This document shows, one piece after another, positions 1 through 9,085 of a stretch of DNA of 64,000 nucleotides; position 1 is the first letter of the stretch, and the number at the start of each line of letters is the position of its first letter. The DNA lies in assembly GCF_003449035.1 (NCBI RefSeq), contig NZ_QRGB01000001.1, forward strand, positions 1,612,001 to 1,676,000. Reading direction: 5' to 3'. Under the pieces are notes generated by a model. It ran no database searches. It was not told the origin of the DNA and was given only the letters and a program-made list of their open reading frames with translations. Origin of the DNA: Pedobacter indicus. GTDB lineage: Bacteria; Bacteroidota; Bacteroidia; Sphingobacteriales; Sphingobacteriaceae. A program made the translations under genes and the position numbers.

Positions 1-807
1 CATCACATTGCAAAGGGCATGATCAGGATTCTTAAAGAAAAAGGGCTCCAATTATGGAGATCTGACAGTTTTCAATACATGCAAGGCATTGGAGTAAAAG
101 GATCGGTGAACGGAAGAGAAATTGTTGCGGCGGGACCCAATTATTTTACAGAAAACAAAATTGACAGACCTGCCGTCCCTCCAGAAATTGATCAGGATAC
201 AGAGACCATAAATTATGTATTCATTGAAGGCAAGGTAATAGGCATTATTACCCTTGCGGATAGGGTAAGAGAAGGATCTCAGGAAGCCATTCGTCAGCTA
301 AAAGAAATGGGAATTAAATCGTTTCTTTTAACAGGTGACAACGAGAAAATTGCAGCCTCGGTTTCTAACAAATTAGGAATGGATGGATTTTTAGCCAATG
401 TCCTTCCACATAACAAACAAGAAAAGGTAAAAGAATTTCAGGCCAAGGGTGAAATTGTTGCCATGACGGGCGATGGCGTAAACGATGCCCCTGCCTTGGC
501 GCAGGCCGATGTGGGGATTGCTGTTGGTTCCGGTACGGACGTGGCCGCTGAAACAGCAGATATTATTCTGGTAAACAGTGACCCGAGGGATGTTGTAAAA
601 TTGATAGACTTTGGAAAGAGGACCTATCGGAAAATGATACAGAACTTGATCTGGGCTGTCGGTTATAATATAGTCGCCATACCATTGGCAGCTGGTATAC
701 TGTATCCCAATTTTGTATTGAGTCCGGCTATGGGTGCAGTTTTAATGAGCGTTAGTACGATCGTCGTCGCATTTAATGCAACCTTACTAAAGCTTAATAA
801 AAAATGA
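1..807 (+). CDS. Copper-translocating P-type ATPase, CopB-like, C-terminal part (cut by window start)
   Basis: This is the C-terminal half of an inner-membrane P1B-type ATPase that pumps heavy metal, probably copper, out of the cytoplasm using ATP. The frame is already open at base 1, so the ATG at 19 is internal. The nucleotide-binding and phosphorylation domains end in the hinge motif TGDGVNDAP (bases 466-492), followed by two C-terminal membrane segments. The last segment carries an MSxST-type signature, which in known families points to the CopB (P1B-3) group rather than CopA. The phosphorylated DKTGT loop and the N-terminal metal sites lie outside the window. The neighbouring multicopper oxidase supports copper as substrate. 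The family is sure; the subgroup is moderately sure. Confidence 0.9.
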   Translation, partial: HHIAKGMIRILKEKGLQLWRSDSFQYMQGIGVKGSVNGREIVAAGPNYFTENKIDRPAVPPEIDQDTETINYVFIEGKVIGIITLADRVREGSQEAIRQLKEMGIKSFLLTGDNEKIAASVSNKLGMDGFLANVLPHNKQEKVKEFQAKGEIVAMTGDGVNDAPALAQADVGIAVGSGTDVAAETADIILVNSDPRDVVKLIDFGKRTYRKMIQNLIWAVGYNIVAIPLAAGILYPNFVLSPAMGAVLMSVSTIVVAFNATLLKLNKK

Positions 808-829
808 ATCTAAATTTATAGACATCAGA

Positions 830-1693
830 ATGAAAAACGCCCTGTCTCAAATAATGGTAACCAAAAGCGATGGACGGATCGTGCCTTTTGATCCCAACAA
901 AATCATAAAGGTTCTACACAAAGTGGGAGCTGACGAGCAGGCTATCTCCTTAGTCCTACAGCAAACGTACAAAGTTCTTTATGAAGGGATTTCAACAAAG
1001 AAAATCTACGAAAGTGTATTTGAAAACCTTAAAAGGATGGATAAATCCTTGGCTGGCAGATATAATTTGAAGAAAGCAATTTTTGCACTGGGACCGTCGG
1101 GGTTTCCGTTTGAGAAATATGTTGGTTCGCTCTTTATAGCGGAGGGATACACTGTAAAAACAGGAATTACCGTATCGGGTAAATGTGTAGATCATGAAGT
1201 TGATGTGGTTGCAGAAAACACATTAGAGTTGAACATGATGGAATGTAAATTTCACTCATCTCAAAAGTCCTATTGTAGCGTACAGCACTCCTTGTATGTT
1301 CGGGCAAGATTTTGGGATATAGAGCGAAAATTCGAACAAGATGCCGCTAGTTTGCCAAGAAAGTTTTCCGGATGGCTGGTTACCAACACAAGGTTTTCTA
1401 CGGATGCAACTACTTATGGCACCTGTTCGGATTTGAAAATGATGTCCTGGGATTTTCCACTTAATAGTAGTCTGAAAGACAGGATTGACAAATTGGGATT
1501 ACACCCGGTAACATCGATTGTATCGCTTTCACAAAGAGAAACGCGAAAATTGTTGGCCATGAATATTGTGCTTTGTCAAAGTTTAAATGCGGAAATATTA
1601 GGGAATTTAGGTATTAGCGAAGGTAGAATACCTGATATAATTCGGGAGTCTGCTAGTTTATGCAGACGAATCAAAAAATCAAACATAGATTAA
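830..1693 (+). CDS. ATP-cone domain fused to Mrr-like restriction-endonuclease fold
   Basis: Residues about 9-88 look like an ATP-cone, the nucleotide-sensing domain of ribonucleotide reductases and NrdR (KSDGRIVPFDPNKI near the start). Residues about 95-200 look like a PD-(D/E)xK nuclease of the Mrr type, with D121, D125 and E138-C139-K140 as the likely catalytic acid/lysine set. The rest is helical. It sits 22 bases after the copper ATPase and 35 bases before the multicopper oxidase, so it probably belongs to the same transcript. A nuclease or nucleotide-sensing role follows from the folds; its role in a copper locus is not known to me. Start ATG 830 gives a full ATP-cone. Confidence 0.75.
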   Translation: MKNALSQIMVTKSDGRIVPFDPNKIIKVLHKVGADEQAISLVLQQTYKVLYEGISTKKIYESVFENLKRMDKSLAGRYNLKKAIFALGPSGFPFEKYVGSLFIAEGYTVKTGITVSGKCVDHEVDVVAENTLELNMMECKFHSSQKSYCSVQHSLYVRARFWDIERKFEQDAASLPRKFSGWLVTNTRFSTDATTYGTCSDLKMMSWDFPLNSSLKDRIDKLGLHPVTSIVSLSQRETRKLLAMNIVLCQSLNAEILGNLGISEGRIPDIIRESASLCRRIKKSNID

Positions 1694-1728
1694 GTAAAAG
1701 GTATTATTAAGTAATAAAACATATTCAA

Positions 1729-4209
1729 ATGAAAAGTAAAATATACACATTCCTATCTGCATTGATGTTGATACACCTAGGTTTGTACGCTCAAACAGGG
1801 CATTTACCCGAGGTTTCAAACCAGAAAAGCGGTGATCATTCTCATAAGGTTGAGGTAAGCAAAGATCAGCAGTCTTATACGTGCACAATGCACCCTGAAG
1901 TTATTTCGAATAAACCGGGAAATTGTCCGAAATGTGGTATGAAACTGGTGCTTAAAGATAACAATGAAATGCACGGTGCCCATGGAAAAATGGATATGAA
2001 CGATCAAAAGGTCATTCCCGTTCTTCCCCCAAAAAATACTAGAGGTGGAAAAATCGTAAAGTATGACCTTTATGTAAATGATACTATCGTAAATTATGGA
2101 GGAAAGCCGAAACGTGCCATTGCCGTTAATGGACAAATTCCAATGCCGACACTTACTTTCACAGAGGGGGATACCGCTGTCATCGTTGTGCACAACATGA
2201 TGGATGAAGAAACTTCGTTGCACTGGCACGGTGTGATGTTACCCAACAAGGAGGATGGTGTACCCTGGCTTACACAGAAGCCAATCAAACCTCATTCAAC
2301 ATATACTTATAGTTTTCCGATAATTCAGACGGGAACTCACTGGTACCATTCCCATTCAGGCTTACAAGAACAAATAGGCATGTATGGTTCATTTATAATG
2401 GAAAAGCGTCAAGATGATCCAACGTTTAGAAAAGGCATTGATGACCTCCCGACCGTACCTTTAATTCTAAGTGAGTGGACGAACTTAAACCCTGATAATG
2501 TCCATAGGATGCTGAATAACGCCAATGACTGGTTCGCTATAAAAAAAGGATCAACGCAAAGCTATTTGGATGCGATAAAAGAGGGGCATTTCAAAACTAA
2601 GGTAATAAATGAATGGAAACGTATGCTTGCCATGGATGTAAGTGATGTATATTATGATAAATTTTTGATCAATGGGGCAGACGGACAACAACATTCTCAA
2701 TTTAAAGCTGGAGATAAAGTAAGATTAAGAATAGCCAACGGAGGGGCCTCATCATATTTTTGGGTGAATTATGCAGGGGGAAAATTCATGGTTGTTGCCA
2801 ATGATGGTAACGATGTCGAACCCGTTGAAGTCGATAGATTGATTATGGGTGTTTCGGAAACGTATGATGTAGTCGTAACTATCCCACAAAAAGACGTTTC
2901 ATATGAACTTCTGGTGACACCGGAGGATCGTACAAAATCAACTTCTATTTTTATTGGAGAAGGCACTAAGCAACTGCATCCACCACTCCCTAAACTCAAC
3001 TACTTCGAAGGGATGAAGATGATGAACGATATGATGAAGATGAACGGTGATATGAAAGATATGGGAATGAATATGAGCCTACAAAAAATGGACATGAATG
3101 CCGTGATGTATCCAGAAATTACCGGAAATCAAGCAGATAATAAGATGCAAATGGATGGAGCAATGGATCATTCCGGTCATGATATGGGAAATGCTGATAT
3201 CGTAACCTTAAATTATGACATGCTCAAATCACCATATAATACTGAATTGCCAAAAGGCTCGCCAGTTAAAGAGCTCACTTTCACTTTGACAGGCAACATG
3301 AATAGATACGTATGGAGTCTGGATAATAAAGTTCTTTCCGAGGTAGATAAAATTGCGGTAAAAAAGGGTGAAATACTTCGAATCACACTTGTCAATAATT
3401 CTATGATGCGTCACCCTATGCATCTTCACGGGTTTGATTTTAGGGTCTTAAATAGCCATGGGGTTCAATCGCCTTTGATGAATGTAATTGATATTATGCC
3501 AATGGAAAAGGATACCATAGAGTTTGCAGCGAACACCGAAGGTGATTGGTTCTTTCATTGCCATATTTTATATCATATGATGGCAGGTATGAATAGAGTA
3601 TTCGAGGTTGGAGACTATCAAAATCCCGAACTACCCGATAAGGAATATGCGTATAAAAAGCTTCAGAGAGAAAGCAACAAACTTCACTTGATGGCAGAAA
3701 ATGACTTTGCAACAAATGGTAACGATGGACAGGTTATGTTGCAAAATGCGAGATGGAGCTATGCAACAGAATGGAGATTAGGTTACAACAATAAGCATGG
3801 ATACGAAACCGAAACACATATAGGAAGATACATTGGGAATATGCAATGGTTTATGCCTTTTATCGGATTCGATTGGCGGTATAGGGAGTTTGGTAGCCAT
3901 GAAATTGAAAAGAACTTCTTTGGACAGAAGAATACAAAAAACAAGAGGGCAAAAGTTAGTGCTGGTTTTGTATATACGTTACCCATGCTCGTAGATTTCC
4001 AGGCGGAAGTGTTTACTGATGGCATTGTTCGTTTACAGTTACGTAGAGAAGATATTCCATTGACCCAAAGATTGAGAGGGGCCTTTTCTGTTAATACGGA
4101 TAAGGAATATATGGGAGGTCTTAAATACATACTGACTAAAAACACTGCTCTTGCTACTCATTATGATAGTGATATGGGATGGGGATTTGGTTTGACACTT
4201 TCGTATTAG
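1729..4209 (+). CDS. Multicopper oxidase with N-terminal heavy-metal-binding domain and C-terminal barrel-like extension
   Basis: This is a secreted copper oxidase, by family a periplasmic Cu(I) oxidase for copper tolerance. A signal peptide covers residues 1-21. A heavy-metal-binding domain follows at about 50-75 (TCTMHP and CPKCGM, C52, C66, C69). The cupredoxin copper sites are all present: HWHG (165-168), HWYHSH (204-209), HPMHLHG (562-568) and HCHILYHMMAGM (610-621, axial Met621). Residues about 425-490 are strikingly rich in Met and His, as in copper-loading loops. The last 150 residues alternate polar and aromatic residues, resemble the CopB outer-membrane barrel and end in Tyr. At 826 aa it is much longer than a plain oxidase. 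The barrel reading is inference. Confidence 0.92.
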   Translation: MKSKIYTFLSALMLIHLGLYAQTGHLPEVSNQKSGDHSHKVEVSKDQQSYTCTMHPEVISNKPGNCPKCGMKLVLKDNNEMHGAHGKMDMNDQKVIPVLPPKNTRGGKIVKYDLYVNDTIVNYGGKPKRAIAVNGQIPMPTLTFTEGDTAVIVVHNMMDEETSLHWHGVMLPNKEDGVPWLTQKPIKPHSTYTYSFPIIQTGTHWYHSHSGLQEQIGMYGSFIMEKRQDDPTFRKGIDDLPTVPLILSEWTNLNPDNVHRMLNNANDWFAIKKGSTQSYLDAIKEGHFKTKVINEWKRMLAMDVSDVYYDKFLINGADGQQHSQFKAGDKVRLRIANGGASSYFWVNYAGGKFMVVANDGNDVEPVEVDRLIMGVSETYDVVVTIPQKDVSYELLVTPEDRTKSTSIFIGEGTKQLHPPLPKLNYFEGMKMMNDMMKMNGDMKDMGMNMSLQKMDMNAVMYPEITGNQADNKMQMDGAMDHSGHDMGNADIVTLNYDMLKSPYNTELPKGSPVKELTFTLTGNMNRYVWSLDNKVLSEVDKIAVKKGEILRITLVNNSMMRHPMHLHGFDFRVLNSHGVQSPLMNVIDIMPMEKDTIEFAANTEGDWFFHCHILYHMMAGMNRVFEVGDYQNPELPDKEYAYKKLQRESNKLHLMAENDFATNGNDGQVMLQNARWSYATEWRLGYNNKHGYETETHIGRYIGNMQWFMPFIGFDWRYREFGSHEIEKNFFGQKNTKNKRAKVSAGFVYTLPMLVDFQAEVFTDGIVRLQLRREDIPLTQRLRGAFSVNTDKEYMGGLKYILTKNTALATHYDSDMGWGFGLTLSY

Positions 4210-5166
4210 GTGTCAATTTATCAAGGTTTAGATTATACCTTTATTGAAAATTTACATACAGAAATCGATAATCTTGCAAACCAACTTTTATTGTCAAATG
4301 AAAAAAATAATTCGAGATATATATATTTTATGATTGATTATTGTAGGAAAATTATCGAAAAACTAGATGAAGATATCATCGAACTAACAAGGGAAAACGA
4401 AAATTTATTAGTTTTATATGAAAAAGTTGTCAATCTAGTTTTGGAGCAATTGGCTACCACCAAGGATTTTATAATAAATCGGGGATTCAAAAATTTAGAA
4501 GAAGAAATTCAATTTTTTAAAGAATTGAAGCCTACTATCCTTTCAAAATTAATTTACTATAACTCAATCTATAAAATTGAAGCAAAAAAGCCATGGATAG
4601 GGGAACGAATAATAGAGTCTTATTTTAACAATGAACTGAGTAAGTTAAAAAAGTTCTTTGATAATAATCTAGAGTTTTATCAATACTACCGTACTAATAG
4701 TACTTATCTTGATCATAAATACTTCGTTCGGGGCAAACATGATATTAAACTTAGTTTGGACACATGTTATTTTGAGTCTGATCATAGCTTTTCAACTTCG
4801 CATGATTATAAAACGGCAAAAATATTAGCTAATGATTTGCTGCAAGTTTATTTAGAAGATCAGCTTGCAAACAATAGAAGACTTATTTCAATGAAGAATA
4901 CTGAAACAAGCACAATGGGGTTAACTTGGACTTTGAGTAAGACTGACCTAATTGAGCTTCTTTATGCATTGCATACCCTATCGGCTTTTAACAATGGCGC
5001 GGCAGACATAAAAATAATAGCCACTTATTTTGAGAAAACATTTAATATCGATCTGGGTGATTTTTATCATACATTTTTGGAACTCAGAAATAGGAAAAAG
5101 AATCCTACTAAATTTCTGGACGTACTTAAAGAAGGATTGTTAAAGAAGATGGAAGAACATGATTAA
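4210..5166 (+). CDS. rteC: RteC-family protein (conjugative-transposon regulator family)
   Basis: The 318-residue protein is acidic and helical with no signal peptide. Its C-terminal 90 residues (LIELLYALHTLSAFNNG onward, ending in a basic FLDVLKEGLLKK stretch) match my memory of the RteC family. In Bacteroides CTnDOT, RteC activates the excision genes. No ATG lies near the N-terminus, so GTG 4210 is used; it directly abuts the oxidase stop TAG (4207-4209), which implies translational coupling or a recombination junction. A hairpin terminator follows at 5256-5286. It suggests the copper genes lie in an integrative element. The family call is fairly confident; the function here is inference. 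Confidence 0.75.
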   Translation: MSIYQGLDYTFIENLHTEIDNLANQLLLSNEKNNSRYIYFMIDYCRKIIEKLDEDIIELTRENENLLVLYEKVVNLVLEQLATTKDFIINRGFKNLEEEIQFFKELKPTILSKLIYYNSIYKIEAKKPWIGERIIESYFNNELSKLKKFFDNNLEFYQYYRTNSTYLDHKYFVRGKHDIKLSLDTCYFESDHSFSTSHDYKTAKILANDLLQVYLEDQLANNRRLISMKNTETSTMGLTWTLSKTDLIELLYALHTLSAFNNGAADIKIIATYFEKTFNIDLGDFYHTFLELRNRKKNPTKFLDVLKEGLLKKMEEHD

Positions 5167-5562
5167 GGAAGAAGTAAGTTTCTTGTAGATGGAGTAGTGA
5201 AATACAAGGACGTAGATGCATTCATTGAACGGATTTTAGTTTTAGTGTAGTTGGAAAGGCGTTGTCAATTGGCAGCGCTTTTTTTATCCGGGTAGAGGGA
5301 AAGCTCAAAAACTGAAGTATTAGTTTATGTTGTTTAGATGATTGTAAGCTAATACTTTTGATAAAGTTCCAGTATTTACGATATTTTTAGTGTAAATCAT
5401 TCATTTTAAACTAATGACAATTAGTCTTATGATGCAACTCATAAAAAGACAAAAAAGTAAAAATAATTAGTAGTTGAATTCCCGAATAACAGTATTCCAA
5501 GTTATCGTATGTATACAAGGCGTATTTTATAAAAAATATTGTAAATACCAGTTTCTCTTTAA
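5167..5562. other. Noncoding gap between rteC and arsR with inverted repeats
   Basis: After the rteC stop the same frame stays open for 28 codons (about 5167-5250), perhaps a remnant of a longer protein. An inverted repeat has 14-base arms at 5315-5328 and 5344-5357 (12 of 14 match, the two mismatches allow G-U pairs). A second one is ACTAAT-N4-ATTAGT at 5410-5425. I see no gene. Confidence 0.5.
5256..5286 (+). terminator. Rho-independent terminator after rteC
   Basis: A GC-rich stem of 8 bp with two G-U pairs (GCGTTGTC/GGCAGCGC, loop AATT) is flanked by an AAAG/TTTT extension and runs into seven T residues. It lies about 90 bases after the rteC stop. Confidence 0.75.
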
Positions 5563-5592
5563 TTGTTAAATAACTTATCGTATATTTGCGAT
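5563..5592 (+). promoter_or_regulatory. arsR promoter with overlapping ATCG-N8-CGAT operator
   Basis: A Bacteroidetes -7 box TATATTTG lies at 5581-5588, with a TTG at 5563-5565 near the -33 region. The -7 box exactly fills the spacer of the dyad ATCG-N8-CGAT (5577-5592), so a bound repressor would cover the promoter. The same dyad recurs before arsM. Confidence 0.6.
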
Positions 5593-5934
5593 ATGAATTT
5601 GAAGACGATCGAAAAGCCAGAGGATTTTTTAATAAAGGATGTGAATTTAGCGAAGTATGCTAAAGCGCTCTCACATCCTGCACGAATAGCTATCCTGAAC
5701 TTGCTCGTACAGAAACAGACCTGTATCTGTGGAGATATCGTAGAGGAATTGCCTTTGGCTCAAAGTACAGTATCCCAACATTTGAAAGTATTAAAAGAAG
5801 CGGGCTTGATTAAAGGTGAAATTGAAGGATCAACCGTATGTTATTGCATTGACGGGGAAGAGTGGGCTATTGCTAAAAATCTACTCCATGAATTATTTAT
5901 AAGCTATCAGCCGCTTTCGGGAAATTGCTGTTAG
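5593..5934 (+). CDS. arsR: ArsR-family arsenic-responsive repressor
   Basis: This is a small winged-helix repressor of the ArsR/SmtB family (113 aa from ATG 5593). By family it leaves DNA when As(III) binds. The metal site motif is C44-I-C46 in the recognition-helix region (TCICGDIV), followed by the HTH (AQSTVSQHLKVLKEAGL); two more Cys end the protein. An upstream TTG (5563) would place the promoter box inside the gene, so ATG 5593 is preferred. That leaves only 4 bases between the -7 box and the start, which implies a leaderless mRNA. It is followed 61 bases later by arsM and almost certainly controls the arsenic genes. Confidence 0.92.
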   Translation: MNLKTIEKPEDFLIKDVNLAKYAKALSHPARIAILNLLVQKQTCICGDIVEELPLAQSTVSQHLKVLKEAGLIKGEIEGSTVCYCIDGEEWAIAKNLLHELFISYQPLSGNCC

Positions 5935-5953
5935 TATTTTTTTACCCATATCA

Positions 5954-5969
5954 ATCGTTAAATTACGAT
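5954..5969. promoter_or_regulatory. Second ATCG-N8-CGAT dyad, before arsM
   Basis: ATCG at 5954-5957 and CGAT at 5966-5969 with an 8-base spacer copy the dyad over the arsR promoter; here the arms extend to ATCGT/ACGAT. It is probably a second ArsR operator. Confidence 0.5.
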
Positions 5970-5995
5970 ACAATTAATCACTAAAAACAAAAACA

Positions 5996-6865
5996 ATGAA
6001 TACAGAACAAGAAATCAAGGACATGGTTAAGCAGAAATATAGTGAAATAGCTATGCAGGATAAAGAAATCAACGCTTCTTCTTGCTGCGGTTCAGGCGGC
6101 CAAAGTAAAGAGGTGTATAACATAATGAGTGAAGAATATACCGAACTTGAAGGCTATAATCCAGACGCTGATTTGGGCTTAGGTTGCGGTTTACCTACAC
6201 AGTTTGCAAAAATTAAAAAAGGAGACACCGTCATTGACTTGGGCAGTGGAGCCGGTAACGATTGTTTTGTAGCCAGAGCTGAAACGGGAGAAACAGGAAA
6301 AGTGATCGGGATTGATTTTGCAGAGCCCATGATCAATAAAGCCCGTACCAATGCAGAGAAGCTTGGGTTTAATAATGTGGAGTTTCGCCAAGGTGACATT
6401 GAAAATATGCCCGTAAGCTCGAATGTAGCCGATGTAATCGTGAGCAACTGCGTATTAAACCTTGTACCTAATAAAGAAGCGGTTTTTGCAGATATCTTCC
6501 GTGCACTAAAACCAGGTGGACATTTCAGTATTTCCGATATCGTTTTAACAGGCGCCCTGCCTGATAAAATTAAAAATGCCGCGGAAATGTATGCAGGCTG
6601 TGTTGCTAGCGCGATTGACAAAAATGAGTATTTGAGTTATATCGATAAGGTAGGTTTTAAGAATGTCACCATTCAGAAAGATAAGGCCATCGTAGTTCCT
6701 GATGATATTTTGAAAGATTATTTAAACGATGCTGAAATAGCTGCGTATAAATCAAGTGAAACGGTAATCAGGAGTATAACCGTATATGCGGAGAAGCCAT
6801 CTGGCAGTATAATACTCGTAGAAACAGTGGCGAATAGTTGCAGTCCCAATACAGGATGTTGCTAA
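5996..6865 (+). CDS. arsM: Arsenite S-adenosylmethionine methyltransferase
   Basis: This cytosolic enzyme methylates As(III) using S-adenosylmethionine, giving methylated and volatile arsenicals. The SAM-binding motif is DLGSGAGNDCF. The three cysteines needed for arsenic binding and catalysis in ArsM enzymes appear at C64 (GLGCG), C152 (SNCVLNL) and C202 (AGCVAS). A Cys pair at 30-31 (SSCCGSGG) and a C-terminal CC may carry extra arsenic. The 289-aa length is normal for the bacterial family. ATG 5996 follows a purine-rich stretch and an ArsR-type dyad. It lies between arsR and the arsenite exporter. Confidence 0.96.
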   Translation: MNTEQEIKDMVKQKYSEIAMQDKEINASSCCGSGGQSKEVYNIMSEEYTELEGYNPDADLGLGCGLPTQFAKIKKGDTVIDLGSGAGNDCFVARAETGETGKVIGIDFAEPMINKARTNAEKLGFNNVEFRQGDIENMPVSSNVADVIVSNCVLNLVPNKEAVFADIFRALKPGGHFSISDIVLTGALPDKIKNAAEMYAGCVASAIDKNEYLSYIDKVGFKNVTIQKDKAIVVPDDILKDYLNDAEIAAYKSSETVIRSITVYAEKPSGSIILVETVANSCSPNTGCC

Positions 6866-6930
6866 ATTGGAATTTCCTAATCTTAGTGGGAAAATGTACA
6901 GTTGAAAACTTGACTTAAATAGAAATAAAA

Positions 6931-8043
6931 TTGATTGAATTAAATCATTGTGCTCCCGCAGCGGAGCGTAAGAAAATAGGATTCATTAACCGATATCTTA
7001 CCTTATGGATCTTTATAGCGATGGCTCTCGGAGTTGGAATAGGATATTTTATTCCATCATCCTCAGGCTTCATCAATTCCTTTTCGCACGGGACTACTAA
7101 TATACCCCTTGCCATTGGTTTGATCTTAATGATGTACCCTCCTTTAGCAAAAGTGAAATATGAAAACCTTGGACAGGTTTTTAAAGACACAAAGGTTATG
7201 AGTGTCTCGCTTATCTTAAATTGGGTTATCGGGCCAATATTAATGTTCATATTGGCCATTACATTCTTAAGGGATTATCCCGAATACATGATTGGATTGA
7301 TTCTTATTGGTCTAGCCCGATGTATTGCCATGGTCGTGGTTTGGAACGAACTTGCAGAAGGAAATAGAGAATATGCAGCAGGCTTAATTGCGCTGAACAG
7401 TATCTTTCAGGTTCTCTTTTATAGCGTCTTTGCCTATGTGTTTATCACTGTACTTCCACCATTATTCGGTATAGAGGGCGCTGAGGTGAATATTACGATG
7501 GGAGAGATTGCAAAAAGTGTGGGCATCTATTTGGGTATCCCTTTTCTAATGGGTGTGACCAGCCGTTATGGATTGATCCGTTTAAAAGGAGAAGAATGGT
7601 TTGAAAAGAAGTATGTGCCTTTTATTTCGCCCATTACCCTAACCGCTCTTTTGTTTACCATCTTGGTGATGTTCAGTATAAAAGGAGAGCTGATCGTGAA
7701 AATACCTTTTGATGTGGTGCGTATTGCTATTCCCTTGATTATTTATTTCAGTCTGATGTTCGTTATCAGCTTCTTTTTGGCCAAACGTTTTGGTGCGGAC
7801 TATTCAAAGAATGCATCCATTTCCTTCACGGCTGCTGGGAACAATTTTGAACTGGCGATTGCCGTTGCAATTGGCGTATTTGGAATCAACAGTGGTCAGG
7901 CATTTGCAGGTGTTATAGGACCTTTAGTAGAGGTACCGGTACTGATTGGTCTCGTCAATGTGGCCTTCTGGTTACGGGCCAGATATTATAAATCAAAGAA
8001 TGCTGAAGCCAGGTCTACTGTCCATCATAAACAAAAAATATAA
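6931..8043 (+). CDS. acr3: ACR3-family arsenite efflux permease
   Basis: This is an inner-membrane arsenite/H+ antiporter of the ACR3 (BART) family with about ten membrane segments. The family signature [16 protein letters not shown] begins at R130; C131 is the conserved membrane Cys needed for transport in characterised ACR3 proteins. The late motif [21 protein letters not shown] also fits. The reading frame starts with TTG 6931; the first ATG (7021) would remove the start of the first helix (RYLTLWIF), so the TTG start is preferred. It overlaps the next gene by one base (taATG), showing tight coupling. Confidence 0.94.
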   Translation: MIELNHCAPAAERKKIGFINRYLTLWIFIAMALGVGIGYFIPSSSGFINSFSHGTTNIPLAIGLILMMYPPLAKVKYENLGQVFKDTKVMSVSLILNWVIGPILMFILAITFLRDYPEYMIGLILIGLARCIAMVVVWNELAEGNREYAAGLIALNSIFQVLFYSVFAYVFITVLPPLFGIEGAEVNITMGEIAKSVGIYLGIPFLMGVTSRYGLIRLKGEEWFEKKYVPFISPITLTALLFTILVMFSIKGELIVKIPFDVVRIAIPLIIYFSLMFVISFFLAKRFGADYSKNASISFTAAGNNFELAIAVAIGVFGINSGQAFAGVIGPLVEVPVLIGLVNVAFWLRARYYKSKNAEARSTVHHKQKI

Positions 8044-8684
8044 TGAGCAAAAATAGAGTGACAATGTTTCCTGAAATTACAGACATTATTAATCAGTTGA
8101 ATCCCGAAACGATTTTCGAAGATCGAAAAGAAACTCTTAGGCCTTTAGTCGAATTCATACAGACGAAGGTTGATAAGCAAGAAGCAATACGAATTAATTT
8201 CATCTGCACACACAACTCCCGTAGAAGTCATTTATCGCAAATCTGGGGGCAGGTTGCAGCTGCATACTTTAAAATTCCTGATGTTTTTTGTTATTCAGGT
8301 GGTACTGAAGAGACCGCGTTGTTTCCAAAAGTTGCAGAAACATTGTTAAGCCAAGGGTTCCTTGTTTTTAAGATCTCAAAAGAAAAAAATCCAATATATG
8401 CGATAAAGTACGGTGTTAATGCGATGCCGATTATAGGGTTTTCAAAAAAATATGATAGCCCATTTAACCCTTCCTCTGCCTTCGCAGCAGTTATGACTTG
8501 TTCTCAAGCCGATAATGGCTGCCCGTTTATTGTTGGGGCAGAAAAAAGAATCCCTATCATGTTTGAAGATCCTAAAGTTTCAGACAATACGCCAATGCAA
8601 ACGCAAGTATACGTAGAGCGGAGCTTGCAAATTGCGACAGAAATGTTTTATGTTTTTTCGAAAATATTAAGAAGAGAAGAGTGA
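8043..8684 (+). CDS. Low-molecular-weight phosphatase-like arsenate reductase
   Basis: Residues 51-65 carry the P-loop C55-T-H-N-S-R-R-S of thioredoxin-coupled arsenate reductases and low-molecular-weight tyrosine phosphatases. Two later cysteines, C153 and C160 (MTCSQADNGCPF), match the positions expected for a disulfide relay reducing As(V) to As(III). The 213-aa length, with about 50 residues before the P-loop, fits the longer Bacteroidetes subfamily often labelled protein-tyrosine-phosphatase. Its one-base overlap with acr3 supports arsenate reduction followed by arsenite export. The enzyme class is secure; reductase rather than phosphatase is inferred from context. Confidence 0.85.
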   Translation: MSKNRVTMFPEITDIINQLNPETIFEDRKETLRPLVEFIQTKVDKQEAIRINFICTHNSRRSHLSQIWGQVAAAYFKIPDVFCYSGGTEETALFPKVAETLLSQGFLVFKISKEKNPIYAIKYGVNAMPIIGFSKKYDSPFNPSSAFAAVMTCSQADNGCPFIVGAEKRIPIMFEDPKVSDNTPMQTQVYVERSLQIATEMFYVFSKILRREE

Positions 8685-9085
8685 CGTGACGTTAATTTTT
8701 TACTGGTTTTATTACCCCAAAATATTCTGGATAAAATACCTAAAACATCTATAACAAATTACATCGATAAAACATTCGATCTATGGAATGGTTAATACGT
8801 CATAACAAAAGTTCATGAAAATAATAACCAAAAACAATTGTTGGCGATCCCAATTTCGGAAATAAAAAGAAGAAAAGATACCCACAGATTCTTGCTTGTT
8901 TTTAGAGTTCAAATGCTATAAAGCTCTTCTGTGACCACTTGAAGGTGATTGTTGTATCTTCTGTAGTTATGGCACTATTAAATTCCCATCCATACAATAT
9001 GGATGATCTTGTTGATAAGAACTAACATGCTCATTTATTATAGGATATATTAACGGATAGAAAGTAAAACAATATCAAAAAAAAG
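8685..9085. other. Noncoding gap between arsenic and mercury clusters
   Basis: This AT-rich stretch has stops in all frames. I see no clear terminator or promoter, apart from an ATCG-N10-CGAT sequence near 8760 that has the wrong spacing for the ArsR dyad. It may be a decayed spacer between resistance modules. Confidence 0.4.

Noticed and set aside
5167-5250. In-frame 28-codon extension after the rteC stop as a separate gene
   Set aside because: It has no start codon of its own and resembles nothing I know; it may be chance or a remnant.
5315-5357. CRISPR or riboswitch-like structure from the long inverted repeat
   Set aside because: Only one repeat pair exists, no spacer array or known riboswitch core is present.
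8760-8780. Third ArsR dyad (ATCG-N10-CGAT)
   Set aside because: The spacer is 10 and not 8 bases, and no gene follows.
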